64,000 nt of DNA from Dermanyssus gallinae (taxonomy: Eukaryota; Arthropoda; Arachnida; Mesostigmata; Dermanyssidae): positions 186,001-250,000 of the forward strand of contig QVRM01005974.1 of NCBI GenBank assembly GCA_003439945.1, read 5' to 3'. The notes beneath the pieces were generated by a model, which saw only the letters and a program-made list of their open reading frames with translations, made no database searches and had not been told where the DNA came from. Made by a program: the position numbers and the translations under genes. Below are positions 23,255 to 33,959 of the stretch, piece by piece. Each line of letters starts with the position of its first letter. The stretch's first letter is position 1.

Positions 23255-24528
23255 CAGGTAGTTCAACAGGTTCCTAAAATGAGCTTTTCAGAATTCAAAT
23301 TTTGGCGCGCTTTCACCGCTATTAGAAACAACAACTTTTTGACTGCTAGCAGGCAAAATATTATGGTGGTTGGCCGTTGCGATTTTCATTGATCGCTTTT
23401 CCCGTGCAACACATCAGCGTGATTTTGAAAAATTGAGAAAAAGAGTTTCGAGTGGTTACCAAGCGTTTTTATTTCAAAGGTTGGAATGCGACCCAAGTGA
23501 ATACTGAGTTAGACGAGGTGTACAGTGACTCTGCGCCATGTTTTGCCACCGTTTCCAACTGGATTAATGAGTTAAAAAGAGGTCGCAGGAGCACCGAGGA
23601 TGAACTATGTGCAGGACGCCCAAAAACGACAACTGATGAGGAAAACGTGAAAAAACTGCGGAAAGTCTTTGTCGCAGATAAGGGAGTGAACATTAGGGAG
23701 ATAGCGGAGGCATTGGGGATCAGTTTGGGTAGTGTGCATTTCATCCTGCACGAGAACTTGAAGATAAAAAAGCTCCGAGCAAAATGAGTGCCGCATTTGT
23801 TCAACCAAGGCCAAAAAGACGCGCGTGTTTCCCTTCACAGCAAAATTTGGCCAAGGTGTCGAAAAATCCGTCGGATTTTTGGCGCAGATTTGTGATCGTC
23901 GATGAAAGCTGGGTCCATCACTACACTCCCGAGACCCAAGAAGCATCTCGCCAATGGGGTGCACCTGGTGAAGGTCCTCCGAAGAGGGTGCGGAAAACGG
24001 CATCGGGCGGAAAGCTGATGGCTACGGTTTTTTGGGACCAACGTAGAATAATTCTGATCGACTACCTTGAGAGCGGTAAAACGATCATGGGGGAATATTA
24101 TGCAAGACTGTTAGACTGCCTGAACTCATTGTTAAACGGCCCGCTTTGCAGAAGAAGGTTGTCCTGTTTCACCAGAATAATGTTCCTGCACACAAGTCGC
24201 GGCAAGCATCGGCAAAACTGGCCCAACTGAGGTTCGAACTTATTGAACAACCTTCCTATTCTCCAGACCTGGTCCCCTCTGAGTATCTCCTTTTCGGACA
24301 TTTGAAGAATAGTCTCGGTGGAAAGCGTTTTTCCATCAATGAAGAGGTCAAGGTTGCTGTCAATGCCTATTTTCAGTCTAAAGACGCGGAATTCTACTCA
24401 ACAGGTATAAATGCTCTGAAATATCGGTGGAAAAAAAGCTTCTCGGGGAGTATATCGAATAAGAAAAAATTAAAAACAAGATTTTGAAAATTCTTGGTTT
24501 TCATTTTAAGAACTTGTTGAACTACCTG
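23255..24528 (+). mobile_element. mariner transposon, complete ends
   Basis: The 1274-bp element is bounded by inverted repeats. The left one begins CAGGTAGTTCAACAGGTTCC and the right one is its complement with 2 differences over 26 bp. TA flanks both sides (23253-23254 and 24529-24530), the canonical mariner target duplication. The size and single transposase frame fit mariner. Both ends survive, but the transposase is broken, so this copy could move only in trans. Confidence 0.95.
23452..24487 (+). pseudogene. mariner transposase, two frameshifts and active-site loss
   Basis: Three consecutive plus frames form one transposase. The first (23452-23787) has the paired helix-turn-helix region, with FKGWNATQVNTELDEVY, WINELKRGRRSTEDE and a second helix-turn-helix IREIAEALGISLGSVHFIL. 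The second (23784-24230) has the first catalytic Asp in VDESWVHHYTPETQEA (codon 23901-23903). The third (24146-24487) has FHQNNVPAH, where the second catalytic Asp is Asn (codon 24176-24178), then YSPDLVPSEY with Glu (24281-24283) in the third position. Spacing between positions two and three is 34 residues, the mariner DD34D arrangement. No ATG is seen before VTKRFYFKG. The protein would cut and paste the element; this copy cannot. Confidence 0.92.
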
Positions 24529-24530
24529 TA

Positions 24531-25175
24531 CATATGAGAAATATAGCACAGTTTTTCAGAGAGAAGCTAAAACCAGTCTTGCCGGCATGTAATGTAACGT
24601 CTAATGCCGACTGCTCGGTGTAATGCCCGCTATGCACTACCCTACTATCAGTGCGGAATGATTCTCAGAGTACTTCGATGTACAAACGCAGTAACGTTTA
24701 TAACAATAAAAACTTAGCTTAAGGCAAGCAGAATCAACTCAATTTGCGACTAACGGATCTTAGCTTGGCATACCTGGTAAATGTGCATATTTATTGTGCC
24801 GTAAGTATGCTTATCAAGGGTAGGTTAAACTGCTCCGCGGGGAAGCTCTAGATATGTGACAGTCTCCTGCGGTCGTTTATGTGCATGACTGACGCACATT
24901 CTCTGAGTCACGGCCATATGAAGGCCAAATGTGTCACATGTACACAGATCAATAACTTGATTAAAAAACACGTTTTCAACGATTTTTCTGTAGAGGCTGT
25001 GGTTTATACAGGTTATTAAAACGGGGAATTAAAACACCCTTGTGAAAACACCCACATGTATGTGTTGTAGTTCTTACTAAGAAGTTAGCGAACTAGAAGC
25101 CGCAACCTGCAATCTGAACCGGAACAAATTCTAATCGATAGATTCCAACGGTTTAGATGTGCTGGTGATAAATAA
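24531..25175. other. Unassigned sequence
   Basis: No gene or repeat recognised. Confidence 0.4.
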
Positions 25176-25177
25176 TT

Positions 25178-25194
25178 ATATATATATATATATA
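25178..25194. repeat. Short (TA)n at 5' end of a LINE-X copy
   Basis: About 8 TA units directly before the LINE sequence begins. Confidence 0.85.
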
Positions 25195-27015
25195 CGAGAG
25201 CCCTCAGCTTACATCGTGCGACCTCGTAGGGCGGTGAATCCGCTTAGTGACGGACAGGTAAAAGGCCACCTAACTAATATCTTATTCAATCGTAACGTTG
25301 CGGCCGTATCTCCAATCGTACAGAATCCGCTTACATTGGAGCAGCACAGCATGAATCTGCCTCGCGGGGTGGAGGAGGTGTGCCAGGTCCTACGGTCACT
25401 CCCGAAGAGAAAGAGCCTAGGGCCCGATCAGGTCTGCTATGAGCATTAGATCCAGTCACTTCCTCTCTTGGCAGAAACTCTTTGTAATTGCTTTAATGAC
25501 ATTATAGAGAGGGGGCGGATACCTAAAGTCTGGCATGTCGCCAGGCTTTCTCTTCTGTTTAAGGGTAGGCATGGTGACAAACAGGAATAAAATCTCTACC
25601 GTAGCGTCAGAACGCACATTGAAGGAGATTTTATGTAAGTTGATTATTCGGCGGATTGGCGCGTGGCTGAAGAGGCACTTCCACCGGAGCAATTCGGCTT
25701 TAGGAGAGGCCGAGGCACCCGTGATGCAATCCACGTACTCCAGTCAGAAATCGAGCGAGCTCTGGCACAACCCAGAGGTCGTCTGTATGCAGTCTTTATT
25801 GACTGCGTCACGGCCTTTGACAAAGCCCCTCGCAATCTGCTGGTTGAAGCATTCCAACGAGCAGGAGTGGCTCTCTCCTGAGTGTGATAGCAAGTTTCTT
25901 TGAGGAGGACACCTTGTTGGTAGACGGTGAGCAGGATGTATTAGAGATTAAGCAAAATGTGGGAACTCCGCAAGGAGACCCGCATTCGCGTCTCGTTTAC
26001 ACTTCTCCTTGCTGACCTCGTCGGTTACGTCCGACAGGAGTACCAAAAAGCCGTAGTGGTGATGTATGCAGATATCGTGGTCGCTCATGCGACCTAGGTG
26101 CCATCAAGCGCATTGCCTCTATGATAGAGGCGTTCCTTGTCTCGAAGGAACTTGAGATAAACACCAGGAAGACCAAAGCCATGAAATTCAGGCGTGCAGG
26201 TCGATTGGCTGCCAGAGACGTTATACGTTGCTGCGGCCAACCATTGGAGTTTGCTAACTTTTTCCAGTATCTTGGCCTTCGGGTTCATTATACAGGAACG
26301 ACGTTTACAGCGCATATAAACGAAACAGTACGGAAGGCACTTGTCTCTATTTACGGGGAAGTAGGCAATGTCCGAAGACTGTCCATTTTCTCAGCAGTGA
26401 GGCTCTTCATGCTTAAGATTGTTCCGGGGCTGATGTATGGTCTTGACAGGGTATGGAACCACCTCAAGCTAGCGAACTTTAGCCAGCTTAAAAGGTGTTA
26501 TTCATTATATATGAAGCGAGTGCTTTGCTTGCCTATCCGAGCAAGGAACCGCTTTGTGTATCTCATGTCAGGCTGTCCACCGGCTGTTGAAACAATCCGA
26601 CTAAGGCTGAAGATGCCGCGTACAGTACCTTACGAATGTTTTATTTCGGAGTGGGAAGCTCAAGTCAAACAGGCCAGACGGAAGGTCGGTGGTTTGGACG
26701 TTTTCAATACCTTGCACCTTTGGTCTGGTCCTGCATGTGACAATCGCCACGTATACACCAGGTACATAGTGCATAGTTATCACTACCTGGTATGTTCAAA
26801 CGCAACGTTTTACGAGGAGTACGAGTTGTGCACCTGCCGGTTCTGCCTGCAGAGGTGTGCCAAGTACCATGCAGTGGACTGCACAGCGCTGCTCCGCAAA
26901 TCGTTGCACTACTTCTCTCGTCGGAAGCGTGAAGAAGATAGAGCTTCATGAAGATACATTTGAAATGTATATTATACTCAATTTGAGTGAAATAAACATA
27001 ATTGTAATTGTGATT
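25195..27015 (+). mobile_element. LINE-X copy 1 (5'-truncated LINE with RT and Cys tail)
   Basis: The LINE sequence begins just after a TA array and ends near GAGTGAAATAAACATAATTG. The 3' terminus contains the palindrome ACTCAATTTGAGT at 26978-26990. The other copies near 53.9 kb and 55.65 kb end the same way, with one or two substitutions. The order is RT fingers, palm, thumb, a long conserved carboxy domain and a Cys/His motif. No endonuclease or ORF1 is present. Confidence 0.8.
25210..26951 (+). pseudogene. LINE-X reverse transcriptase, degenerate
   Basis: Pieces in order: a fingers segment ending RSLPKRKSLGPDQVCYEH (to 25449); LPPEQFGFRRGRGTRDAI and YAVFIDCVTAFDKAPRNLL (25663-25881); GTPQGDP at about 25962-25982; and YADIVVAH at about 26065-26088, where the second Asp of Tyr-Ala-Asp-Asp is missing. 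A 276-codon open frame (26121-26951) then covers the thumb (FQYLGLRVHYTGTTF) and a carboxy domain with DNRHVYTRYIVHSYHYLVCS. It ends in the motif CTCRFCLQRCAKYHAVDC. The long open carboxy frame contrasts with the shattered RT core. The clade is unresolved; Gly-Thr-Pro-Gln-Gly-Asp-Pro is unlike the R1 copies here. Confidence 0.8.
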
Positions 27016-27028
27016 GCAGGTAACCTTG

Positions 27029-27030
<2 letters not shown>

Positions 27031-27069
<39 letters not shown>
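27031..27069. repeat. (TA)n array, left flank of BEL element
   Basis: The TA array ends exactly at the outer edge of the left LTR. Confidence 0.95.
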
Positions 27070-27074
<5 letters not shown>

Positions 27075-27394
27075 ACTATCTTGTCAACCGTAAGCTCTTG
27101 TCTGTGTCATTGTTGCCCCGAATTACTGTACTATTCTACACCAAGAGAAGAAGACACAAGCACTTTGCCTTACTAGTTAGCTACCGTTTCTCTGACGGCT
27201 TGACTGTGCAGTCTTTATTGCTGTGATGACGACGGAGGAGTGGTTGTCGTACGACAGAGATCGTACGATAGTGTCCGTTGGGTTTGAACGCGCGAACTGA
27301 GTGCCGCCGACGCTGGTTGCCCGCGCAAATGAATGGATTTCAAACAAAGGTACTCAACGACGGCGACAGATGCGGCTCTCATCATATAAATGCA
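27070..27394 (-). repeat. BEL element 3' LTR
   Basis: 325 bp, aligned without gaps to 31804-32128 with 6 substitutions (98.2% identity by hand count). Confidence 0.95.
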
Positions 27395-27890
27395 ACACTC
27401 CTTAGGAAAACGGTCCCCGTTTTAATAAACCTATAGCCGTTCTAGGCGCGTGATCCATAGCGGACGGTGTTAATTGACTACCTCCCGAGCTGTCAATGTT
27501 GGCTGAACGTAGTTGAAGCAGATATTCGCGGTTAGATATCCTGAGATAGCGAGTCATGTCCCTGGTCGCGCGGTTGGATCAGGACGAGTTGGACCGTCAC
27601 CGATAGGCACCGTCCCTCTCAGTGGGTCGAGTGGAAATGCGGCACACAACGGCTGTGGCGCCGTGGCGTGAAGAAAGTCAGCAGGCCAGATTGCACGAAG
27701 CTCCCCGGGGTCACCGCTGGCGTACGTGATTGGTCACGAATTAATCACAGTCGCAATATCGGTGATTAGAGTTCGAAACAGTTCAAAACTGATCAAGCTG
27801 CTCTGGAGCGTTTTGAGAAGAGCGGCCTTTATCGAGCGCACCAGACGTACATAAAAGCCACCATGCCAGGGGGCTATGGGGCAAATTAAG
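27395..27890 (-). pseudogene. BEL carboxy-terminal domain downstream of integrase
   Basis: Read on the minus strand, the interval contains pieces consistent with the end of the integrase core and the conserved domain that follows it in BEL/Pao polyproteins. ERLVRSIKAALLKTLQ lies near 27.80-27.85 kb and a TVINSRPITY-like piece near 27.72-27.74 kb. No long open frame remains. The polypurine tract next to the 3' LTR is weak (AAGGAGTG). Confidence 0.55.
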
Positions 27891-27892
27891 TT

Positions 27893-28400
27893 CTAGGTTA
27901 GGCGCCGCTCGCGTATGAGCCCCTGTATTTGTTGGTCCCTTACGGCATTAAAAAGGCGCTTTATCTCGGTGGATGCCTTGACAAATGTTCTGGCGTTGTC
28001 AGATATCAATCGTCGACATTCAGGCGCTGCAGCGAGAAATCGTCGAATCGCGAGATGAAACGCCGGAGTAGCCATCGTCGGCACTACCTCCAGATGTATA
28101 GCGCGAGTACTCGCGCAGGTGAACAGCGCAACGTAGCATTTGGTGTCATAGCCATTCATTTTGACAAAAAAGGAGCCACAGAAGTCCCGGCCACACGTAT
28201 AAAACGGCGTTATCGTCTCGGCTATCTGCGGTGGACGCGGCGCGTGTTCCTGGTCGGCAGCAGGTCCATGATGACGTCTACACACAACGCACTTGCCTAA
28301 TATAGCCTTGATGACCTGGCGTCCCCGCGTGATCCAGAATCGTCGTCTAAGCATAGACAGTATAGTCGCCACATCGAAATGTGCGTTAACGCGGTGAGTC
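27893..28400 (-). pseudogene. BEL integrase, frameshifted and truncated
   Basis: The minus frame from 28372 carries MLRRRFWITRGRQ and KCVVCRRHHG, the Cys pair of the zinc-binding amino domain. The His pair lies just upstream in another frame. The catalytic core follows, with the first Asp in GRDFCGSFF and the second in LISDNARTFVKA. The third catalytic residue is not found in this frame, which ends at 27893. Integrase joins the reverse-transcribed DNA to the host chromosome. The break between this frame and the upstream one near 28.4 kb is a frameshift, and this copy would not make a working enzyme. Confidence 0.8.
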
Positions 28401-28407
28401 TTGACTA

Positions 28408-29118
28408 TCAGAAAATGCGCGAGACGCGACCCCCAGGTATAACGACTGGTTGGTTTTCATCATATCTCAGATGTCGAGCTTGAGTTAATCTGGTTCTTAT
28501 GCGAAGAAGACCACCATTATCAAAAAATAGTCGATAATTCGACAACTTCGATCTTGTTGACACGCTATTTCCGGTCAGTACCCACGCCATCTCATTCCCG
28601 AAGTACTCCTGTTGACACCACCGGAGCAGTAAGAGCTCTGCAGAGCGATCGACGGCGGCAGAATTTTGCTGGAAGCGGCCGAATTTCTTGTGAACGAACG
28701 TGATGACGTAGCTTACGACGCGAACAGCCTTGTCAAAGCTGCTGAATCTGTTGAGATTGAGAAGCGGGGTAATTTTGGTCTGACCGACCAGGGCGGTGGT
28801 GACCTTTAGCTCATCTAACACCGGCTTCAAAGACGAATTTGGAAGCATCAGTTCGTTCTTGGAATCCATGCGGTGGAAGTGGTCTCGGAAGAAACGAATT
28901 TCTTTGTGATTCGGGCCCTTCCAGAGAACACGGAATAACCTCCTGTTCTCAGGCACGACCGGGCACGCCCAAAATGTTAACAGTAACTTCATTATATCGG
29001 GCTTAAGATTAGGGCCGACTAGCAGATGGCGATTGAAACAACATTCTTCTGGTGCGGCGCTGCTGCAATCAAATACAATTCGAGACCTCTCGTAGGAGCC
29101 GAAGCAATGGTGAGGCAT
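28408..29118 (-). pseudogene. BEL pol fragment: RT amino part fused to pre-integrase
   Basis: This frame is in phase with the gag-protease frame, separated only by a TAG at 29155-29157. It starts with PHHCFGSYERSRIVFDCSSA, the conserved start of a BEL RT domain. It then runs into RRLFRVLWKG and FDKAVRVVSYVITFVHKKF, which belongs near the RNase H/integrase boundary, and RIRTRLTQARHLRYDENQPV at the integrase start. The RT palm, thumb and RNase H are largely missing, so two distant parts are joined in frame by deletion. The frame itself remained open across the joint. Confidence 0.75.
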
Positions 29119-29154
29119 ATAGTACGTTTCGTCACGCTCAGGTGGTCCCTCAGC

Positions 29155-31545
29155 CTAGAAGTCGTGAACCTCTTTGGCATATCCGTTGCGGGGGAAGGCC
29201 ATAAGCTCGACGTTGTACTTTTGGTACTTATCAGGGTCACGCCTCGGCTTGTTCAGTGTCGTTTCAAGTCGTCGAAACGCGGTTTTCTTGTTATTGGCTA
29301 GGGTCACGATGCTGTCCTTCTTCGGAGTAGTTTCCGTATAGCGGCCATCCTGATACTGGATTGTTGCTTCAAACAATTTTCGCGCGGTCTCTTCTTCCTT
29401 AGTTAAGAAGGTCTGTGTAGATGGCTTTATTCCAAGCTTGTCAAGCGACCACAGTTTCTCGATGTCGCCAACAGATGCGGCCAGAGTGGCAGAACAGCAG
29501 TGCACCTGGACGGATTTCATCGTGGCATTTACTCGCGTTTCCACAGGGCCACCAATGAGCCAACCGAGTCGTGACCGCTTAGCGAATACCCCCGAAAGGA
29601 GCGGCCCTTCACCTTCTTGGTAAACAACCCTAAAGAACTGGTCCATACCAACGAGTATGCAGGGTGGTTCGGGGTCGCGCTCGAGCAGGCAGCCATCAGC
29701 AAGTTGGTGGTCCTTGCCGAAGGCAATCAGAGCCTTGCGCAACGCATCGGACGACGGGACTCGAGGGTCCACGCGGATATCAGGAAACTCATGTGCAACC
29801 AGATCAATCGTTTGGTTGTCATGTGCGCTTTGAAGGCGCAGCCGGTACTGAAAGGAGTCGACCACCCTCTCATCCACACCGAATCCTTGGACAGACAGTC
29901 GAGTCTTCTGCTGTGGCCGAGCGTTAGACATCTGTGCTACTAATTTCGATGATACGAACGTTGCCGAGCTACCCATATCCAGAAACAAGCGGACCAATTT
30001 TTTATTCTCGCCGTTTATGAGATACGCGGTAGCCATGTAGAGAATAGTGCCCGCCAATGAGCCGGGGCCCGCCAAAACCGCTGCTGAGACCTGTGTGTCT
30101 TCAGCGGCCTCTCTGTGCATAGACGAGAAATGTTGATGCGATTGACAAGTGTGACAGTGCACCCGAGACTTGCATTCTCGCAGTCGGTGGCCTGCGCGAA
30201 AGCACCTATAGCAGCGTTTGTTTGCAGCAAGAATTGCTCGTTGGTCGTCCATATTAAGAAGCGCTGTACACCTAGAGGTTAGGTGATCAGGGGAGTTACA
30301 AAAGAAGCACTCCCGATGTGCTCGTTGTTGTGGAGGTGACCGATGCTGCACTTGTTGATTGCATTTCTGTGAGTGCTGCGTTACTCGATGTTGCTGGTGC
30401 TGTTGGCCATCAATACTATAGACCGTAGTTCGTTTGAAATCGGATGTCTTCTCCTTGTCGTCTCGCTGACTGCTGTGTCCCATTCCAGCATCGCGGGCTG
30501 GCTGCTTAGGAGTAGCAGGGGATGGAAGGAGTGCCATGTACTCCTTATGATCAGCAAACCGCCGAAGGAACGCCAATAACTTATCAACATTTTTAACAGC
30601 AGCCTCCTGAACACTAGTCGGCTGGCTATTAATAGAGTCACCTGCGTTTTCAACACTGTCTGTAACCCCGCCGCTTCGGTGGCGTTCGCTGTATACGAAG
30701 AATAGATCACCAGGAACAGCAGCACGTAATACAGGCCAGAATGCAACTGCATACGTGTCAATCGGGCTACTAAGAGCACCCAACGTCTGGATCTTCGCGG
30801 TGACAGTATTGAGCAGCGACCGCAATCCACGAACATCGCTCGGGTTTGTCACACGACGAATGTTCATCAGGTCATGAAAATGTCGCTCACGAACAACATC
30901 AACCCTACCATAGTTCTCCTTCAGCAATTGAAGCGCGACACTGTAACTGTTGTCACAAATTTCGAGCGAAGCCACAAGCTCCTTCGGCTCGCCTGTCAGG
31001 TGCTTCAAAAGACATATTAGCTTGTCTGTTGGGGAAGCGTCGGACCGGCGAGCAATCCAATTTTCAAACTGGCTAATGAACAACCGATACTTCAATACAT
31101 TGCCACTGAAGATCTCGGGCGTCAGGTCTAAATAGCAAGCCAAACTGGAGGTTGGTGTTGCTATGGGAGCTGCCGACGCGGTCGGAGTCACCGCCGGCAA
31201 CGAAGTAGAAGGCACTCCTGTGCTGCAGCCACCAACCAGACGAGTCAAGATCGCGAGTGTTGTCATCGCTTTGTCACTATACTCGGCACAGTGAGCTTCC
31301 TCCTCCTCTAACATTACATCAGATAACGACCTATTCGCAAACACCTGTAGATCCAGTTCACGTATTATTTGTTGACGTTGCTTCACAACTGATATCATGT
31401 CTACTATCACATTTCTGTCCGGTCGGGATACATCGCTGTCCCACTGTTTCGCCTTCTCGGCTGCTCGTGATAGCTGCCGGCGTTCTAGGCCACGTGGTCG
31501 CCGCAGCGAAGCCAGCGAGTTGTCGTCATCGGTAGTACTCATCAT
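29155..31545 (-). CDS. BEL Gag-protease polyprotein, open frame
   Basis: The minus-strand frame is open for 796 codons from the paired ATG at 31545-31540 (ATGATG, MMSTTDDD); the upstream GTG is not a credible start. It has an amino coiled region, a Gag core (LDLTPEIFSGNVLKYRLFISQF, the DUF1759 type) and three Cys/His knuckles. These are CFFCNSPDHLTSRC, CYRCFRAGHRLREC and CHTCQSHQHFSSMH, at 30.13-30.32 kb. A retropepsin follows, with active site RLFLDMGSSATF near 29.97 kb, where the usual Asp-Thr-Gly is Asp-Met-Gly. The frame then runs towards RT and ends at TAG 29155-29157. An intact Gag could still package RNA in trans, while the Thr to Met change next to the catalytic Asp may weaken the protease. 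Confidence 0.88.
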   Translation of the reverse strand: MMSTTDDDNSLASLRRPRGLERRQLSRAAEKAKQWDSDVSRPDRNVIVDMISVVKQRQQIIRELDLQVFANRSLSDVMLEEEEAHCAEYSDKAMTTLAILTRLVGGCSTGVPSTSLPAVTPTASAAPIATPTSSLACYLDLTPEIFSGNVLKYRLFISQFENWIARRSDASPTDKLICLLKHLTGEPKELVASLEICDNSYSVALQLLKENYGRVDVVRERHFHDLMNIRRVTNPSDVRGLRSLLNTVTAKIQTLGALSSPIDTYAVAFWPVLRAAVPGDLFFVYSERHRSGGVTDSVENAGDSINSQPTSVQEAAVKNVDKLLAFLRRFADHKEYMALLPSPATPKQPARDAGMGHSSQRDDKEKTSDFKRTTVYSIDGQQHQQHRVTQHSQKCNQQVQHRSPPQQRAHRECFFCNSPDHLTSRCTALLNMDDQRAILAANKRCYRCFRAGHRLRECKSRVHCHTCQSHQHFSSMHREAAEDTQVSAAVLAGPGSLAGTILYMATAYLINGENKKLVRLFLDMGSSATFVSSKLVAQMSNARPQQKTRLSVQGFGVDERVVDSFQYRLRLQSAHDNQTIDLVAHEFPDIRVDPRVPSSDALRKALIAFGKDHQLADGCLLERDPEPPCILVGMDQFFRVVYQEGEGPLLSGVFAKRSRLGWLIGGPVETRVNATMKSVQVHCCSATLAASVGDIEKLWSLDKLGIKPSTQTFLTKEEETARKLFEATIQYQDGRYTETTPKKDSIVTLANNKKTAFRRLETTLNKPRRDPDKYQKYNVELMAFPRNGYAKEVHDF

Positions 31546-31779
31546 GACGCCGAGTTCCAACTCTTCCGAAAAGTTCGTTGGATTCACTCACACAGTCTAC
31601 GAGGCGACGGAATCAACTAGATGTCTTCGAGAATTAAGCCCAAACGCGCCGAAGTCGTGGCGGTCGGCTTAGCATGTGTAAACGTTAGAACAAGTTGTTC
31701 CAGATAGCCACCGCTGAGGGGGCATTAGTACGGCGGGCTAGGACAGCCACTTCGGTCGGCAAACGTCACAGACGAGTCA

Positions 31780-31800
31780 CGAATCCTGGTCACGGCACCA
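31780..31800 (-). promoter_or_regulatory. Primer-binding site for tRNA-His
   Basis: Three bases inside the 5' LTR, the plus strand reads GAATCCTGGTCACGGCACCA. This is identical to the 3' end of animal tRNA-His (GUG) including CCA, as I know it, so the element strand is complementary to that tRNA for about 21 nt. It sets the start of minus-strand DNA synthesis. Confidence 0.85.
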
Positions 31801-31803
31801 AAT

Positions 31804-32249
<446 letters not shown>

Positions 32250-32288
32250 AACTTCAAATGGAAAGCAATGAAGCGGCATTGTGCGTGT

Positions 32289-32926
32289 AATTGATGTCTC
32301 TGATTAAAAATAATCACTAGAGACCTGAGCACAACAATCCCACTGTTTTACGAACCGAAGGATTCCCTGTTCCACAATTCTTGCGGCTTGGGCAAGTCCT
32401 CCGCTGTGTCCTCCAGTTTGTCGTCCAAGTTGAAGCGCCTCCCTTTAAGATGCCTCTTAGAAGGACCAAAGTAGTCAAAGTCGCAGGGCGACATGTCCGC
32501 CAATGTCAATTAAGACGGTACGCATCACCTTGCCTCATGAGGACACAACTTTTAAGTCGTTTGAAGGAGATAACAACGCATGCTTGCAATGCGTGCTGTC
32601 CCGCTTTGACCCCGATAACTCGATCGGTCGTGCACAAATGTCCACATTGTTCCAACGCTGGCCACCATCATTACTGATAGCTTGCGCGTTGTGACACGCC
32701 GATCACTTCTCATCAGGTCGTTCGCCTTGCCGAGTTTGACCGTGATTGCCGTGTTTGCTTCGCCTGGTTTCGAGTCATCACTCAAACACTCCCGGCTTTT
32801 GCAAAAAACCCACTTCCTCACTAGCATGTCACTAACATTCTTCCCTATACGCGGCCACCATCCGGCTATGAATATCGGCTAGATAAACATCTTTTGCAAT
32901 AAGAAATCCTAGCTGCTTCTCAATCG
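32289..32926 (-). pseudogene. mariner-like transposase lacking its catalytic core
   Basis: On the minus strand 32926-32560 encodes an amino-terminal DNA-binding region. It includes LIAKDVYLADIHSRMVAAYR, VSDMLVRKWVFCKSRECLSD, DDSKPGEANTAI and NDLMRSDRRVTTRKLSVMM, then VASVGTMWTFVHDR, the two helix-turn-helix units of a mariner transposase. The carboxy end follows at 32500-32290 in other frames: [45 protein letters not shown]. Everything between, including the first two acidic catalytic residues, is absent. The element is a deletion derivative with frameshifts, of a different lineage from the 23.3-kb mariner. Its terminal repeats were not found. Confidence 0.75.
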
Positions 32927-32959
32927 TCGAATTTTGCAATGAAAACGCCATGATGTCCT

Positions 32960-33890
32960 AACACATATTACCGCTTCAATTAGACGGAACACACAACTAC
33001 CTGTATTCTCTCTTCCGTCATGCGAAGGTGCCCGCGCATAGTGCATAACTATGCCGCACACGCCATTCCCGTCTCAAATGCCGCACTACACTATCCCAAA
33101 GCTGCATATTCACATTTCAACCGGCCACTTAGTTTGCATTTTCCTCGCTTCGGCATTGTAACCATCGACCATTAGGCTAGGCAGCTATCGTCTAGATCGC
33201 GCCAAATTTGCCGATCGACCAAACTTGCAAATCCTCCAAAACCTAATCGGGGAATGAGATCGTTGACGCTGCTGCCTATCTACTTTCCTATCTTAAGAAA
33301 TCGGGGTCAGAAAGTCATTTAGCCAGCAGATTTAAGCCCTAAGAGTAGTCGGATATCGCCGCAAAATAGCAAACTAGTTTCTTTGCTATGCTACTTTGCT
33401 ATAGCAAGCGATGTACAGATGCTGGTTATTTTGGGCCTTGCGAAAAGAACGAGCCAAGAAGGGCTAGTTTGAATTAGAGTACACTTTGTTTGCATGGTGC
33501 GTAACGACAGGTCATGTGTTCGCAGCATTCCTCGCCCACCGGGCTGGCTCTACAGGCTCATCTTAGTGTAAGGAAAGCAGGATCTATCAGGCTTGGCTTA
33601 GGACTGCGCCGCGTGAGACCGTTCATTCACTCACCCATAGCATAATATGGAAAAGCTTAGGGCTCGGCCTAATCAGTCTGATAAACTTTCGCTTTAGCGT
33701 GAGATTGAGCCATGTAATTAGCTAGTAGTCCAAGCCGACCGTGGAAGGCTTTATAGGTCAATCGGCCAACAGTTGGGCAAAAACCGTGTAAGCAGGAAGG
33801 AACACCGTAACTCAACTAAGACCTATATTCGAGTCATTATAATGACTTCCTGCTGGTAATCTATACGTGTTTCAAGTTTTACAGTGATTC
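32960..33890. other. Unassigned sequence
   Basis: No gene or repeat recognised. Both strands are full of stops. Confidence 0.4.
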
Positions 33891-33896
33891 TACTTT

Positions 33897-33935
33897 ATGA
33901 TGATGATGATGATTATTATTATTATTATTATTATT
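33897..33935. repeat. (TGA)n(TTA)n microsatellite, LINE 3' tail
   Basis: TGATGATGATGATT followed by (ATT)n. It lies downstream of the minus-strand LINE and on that strand reads (AAT)n(CAT)n, a tail-like repeat. Confidence 0.85.
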
Positions 33936-33959
33936 GCTGATCATACAATTGTGAGGTCT

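Noticed and set aside
30381..30836. 151-codon minus frame, possible secreted or membrane protein
   Set aside because: It is a shadow of the Gag-protease frame, which has recognisable domains in the other phase.
29155..31545. An intact, infectious or envelope-bearing retroelement
   Set aside because: No envelope frame exists, the RT palm and RNase H are missing, and integrase is frameshifted, so this copy is defective.
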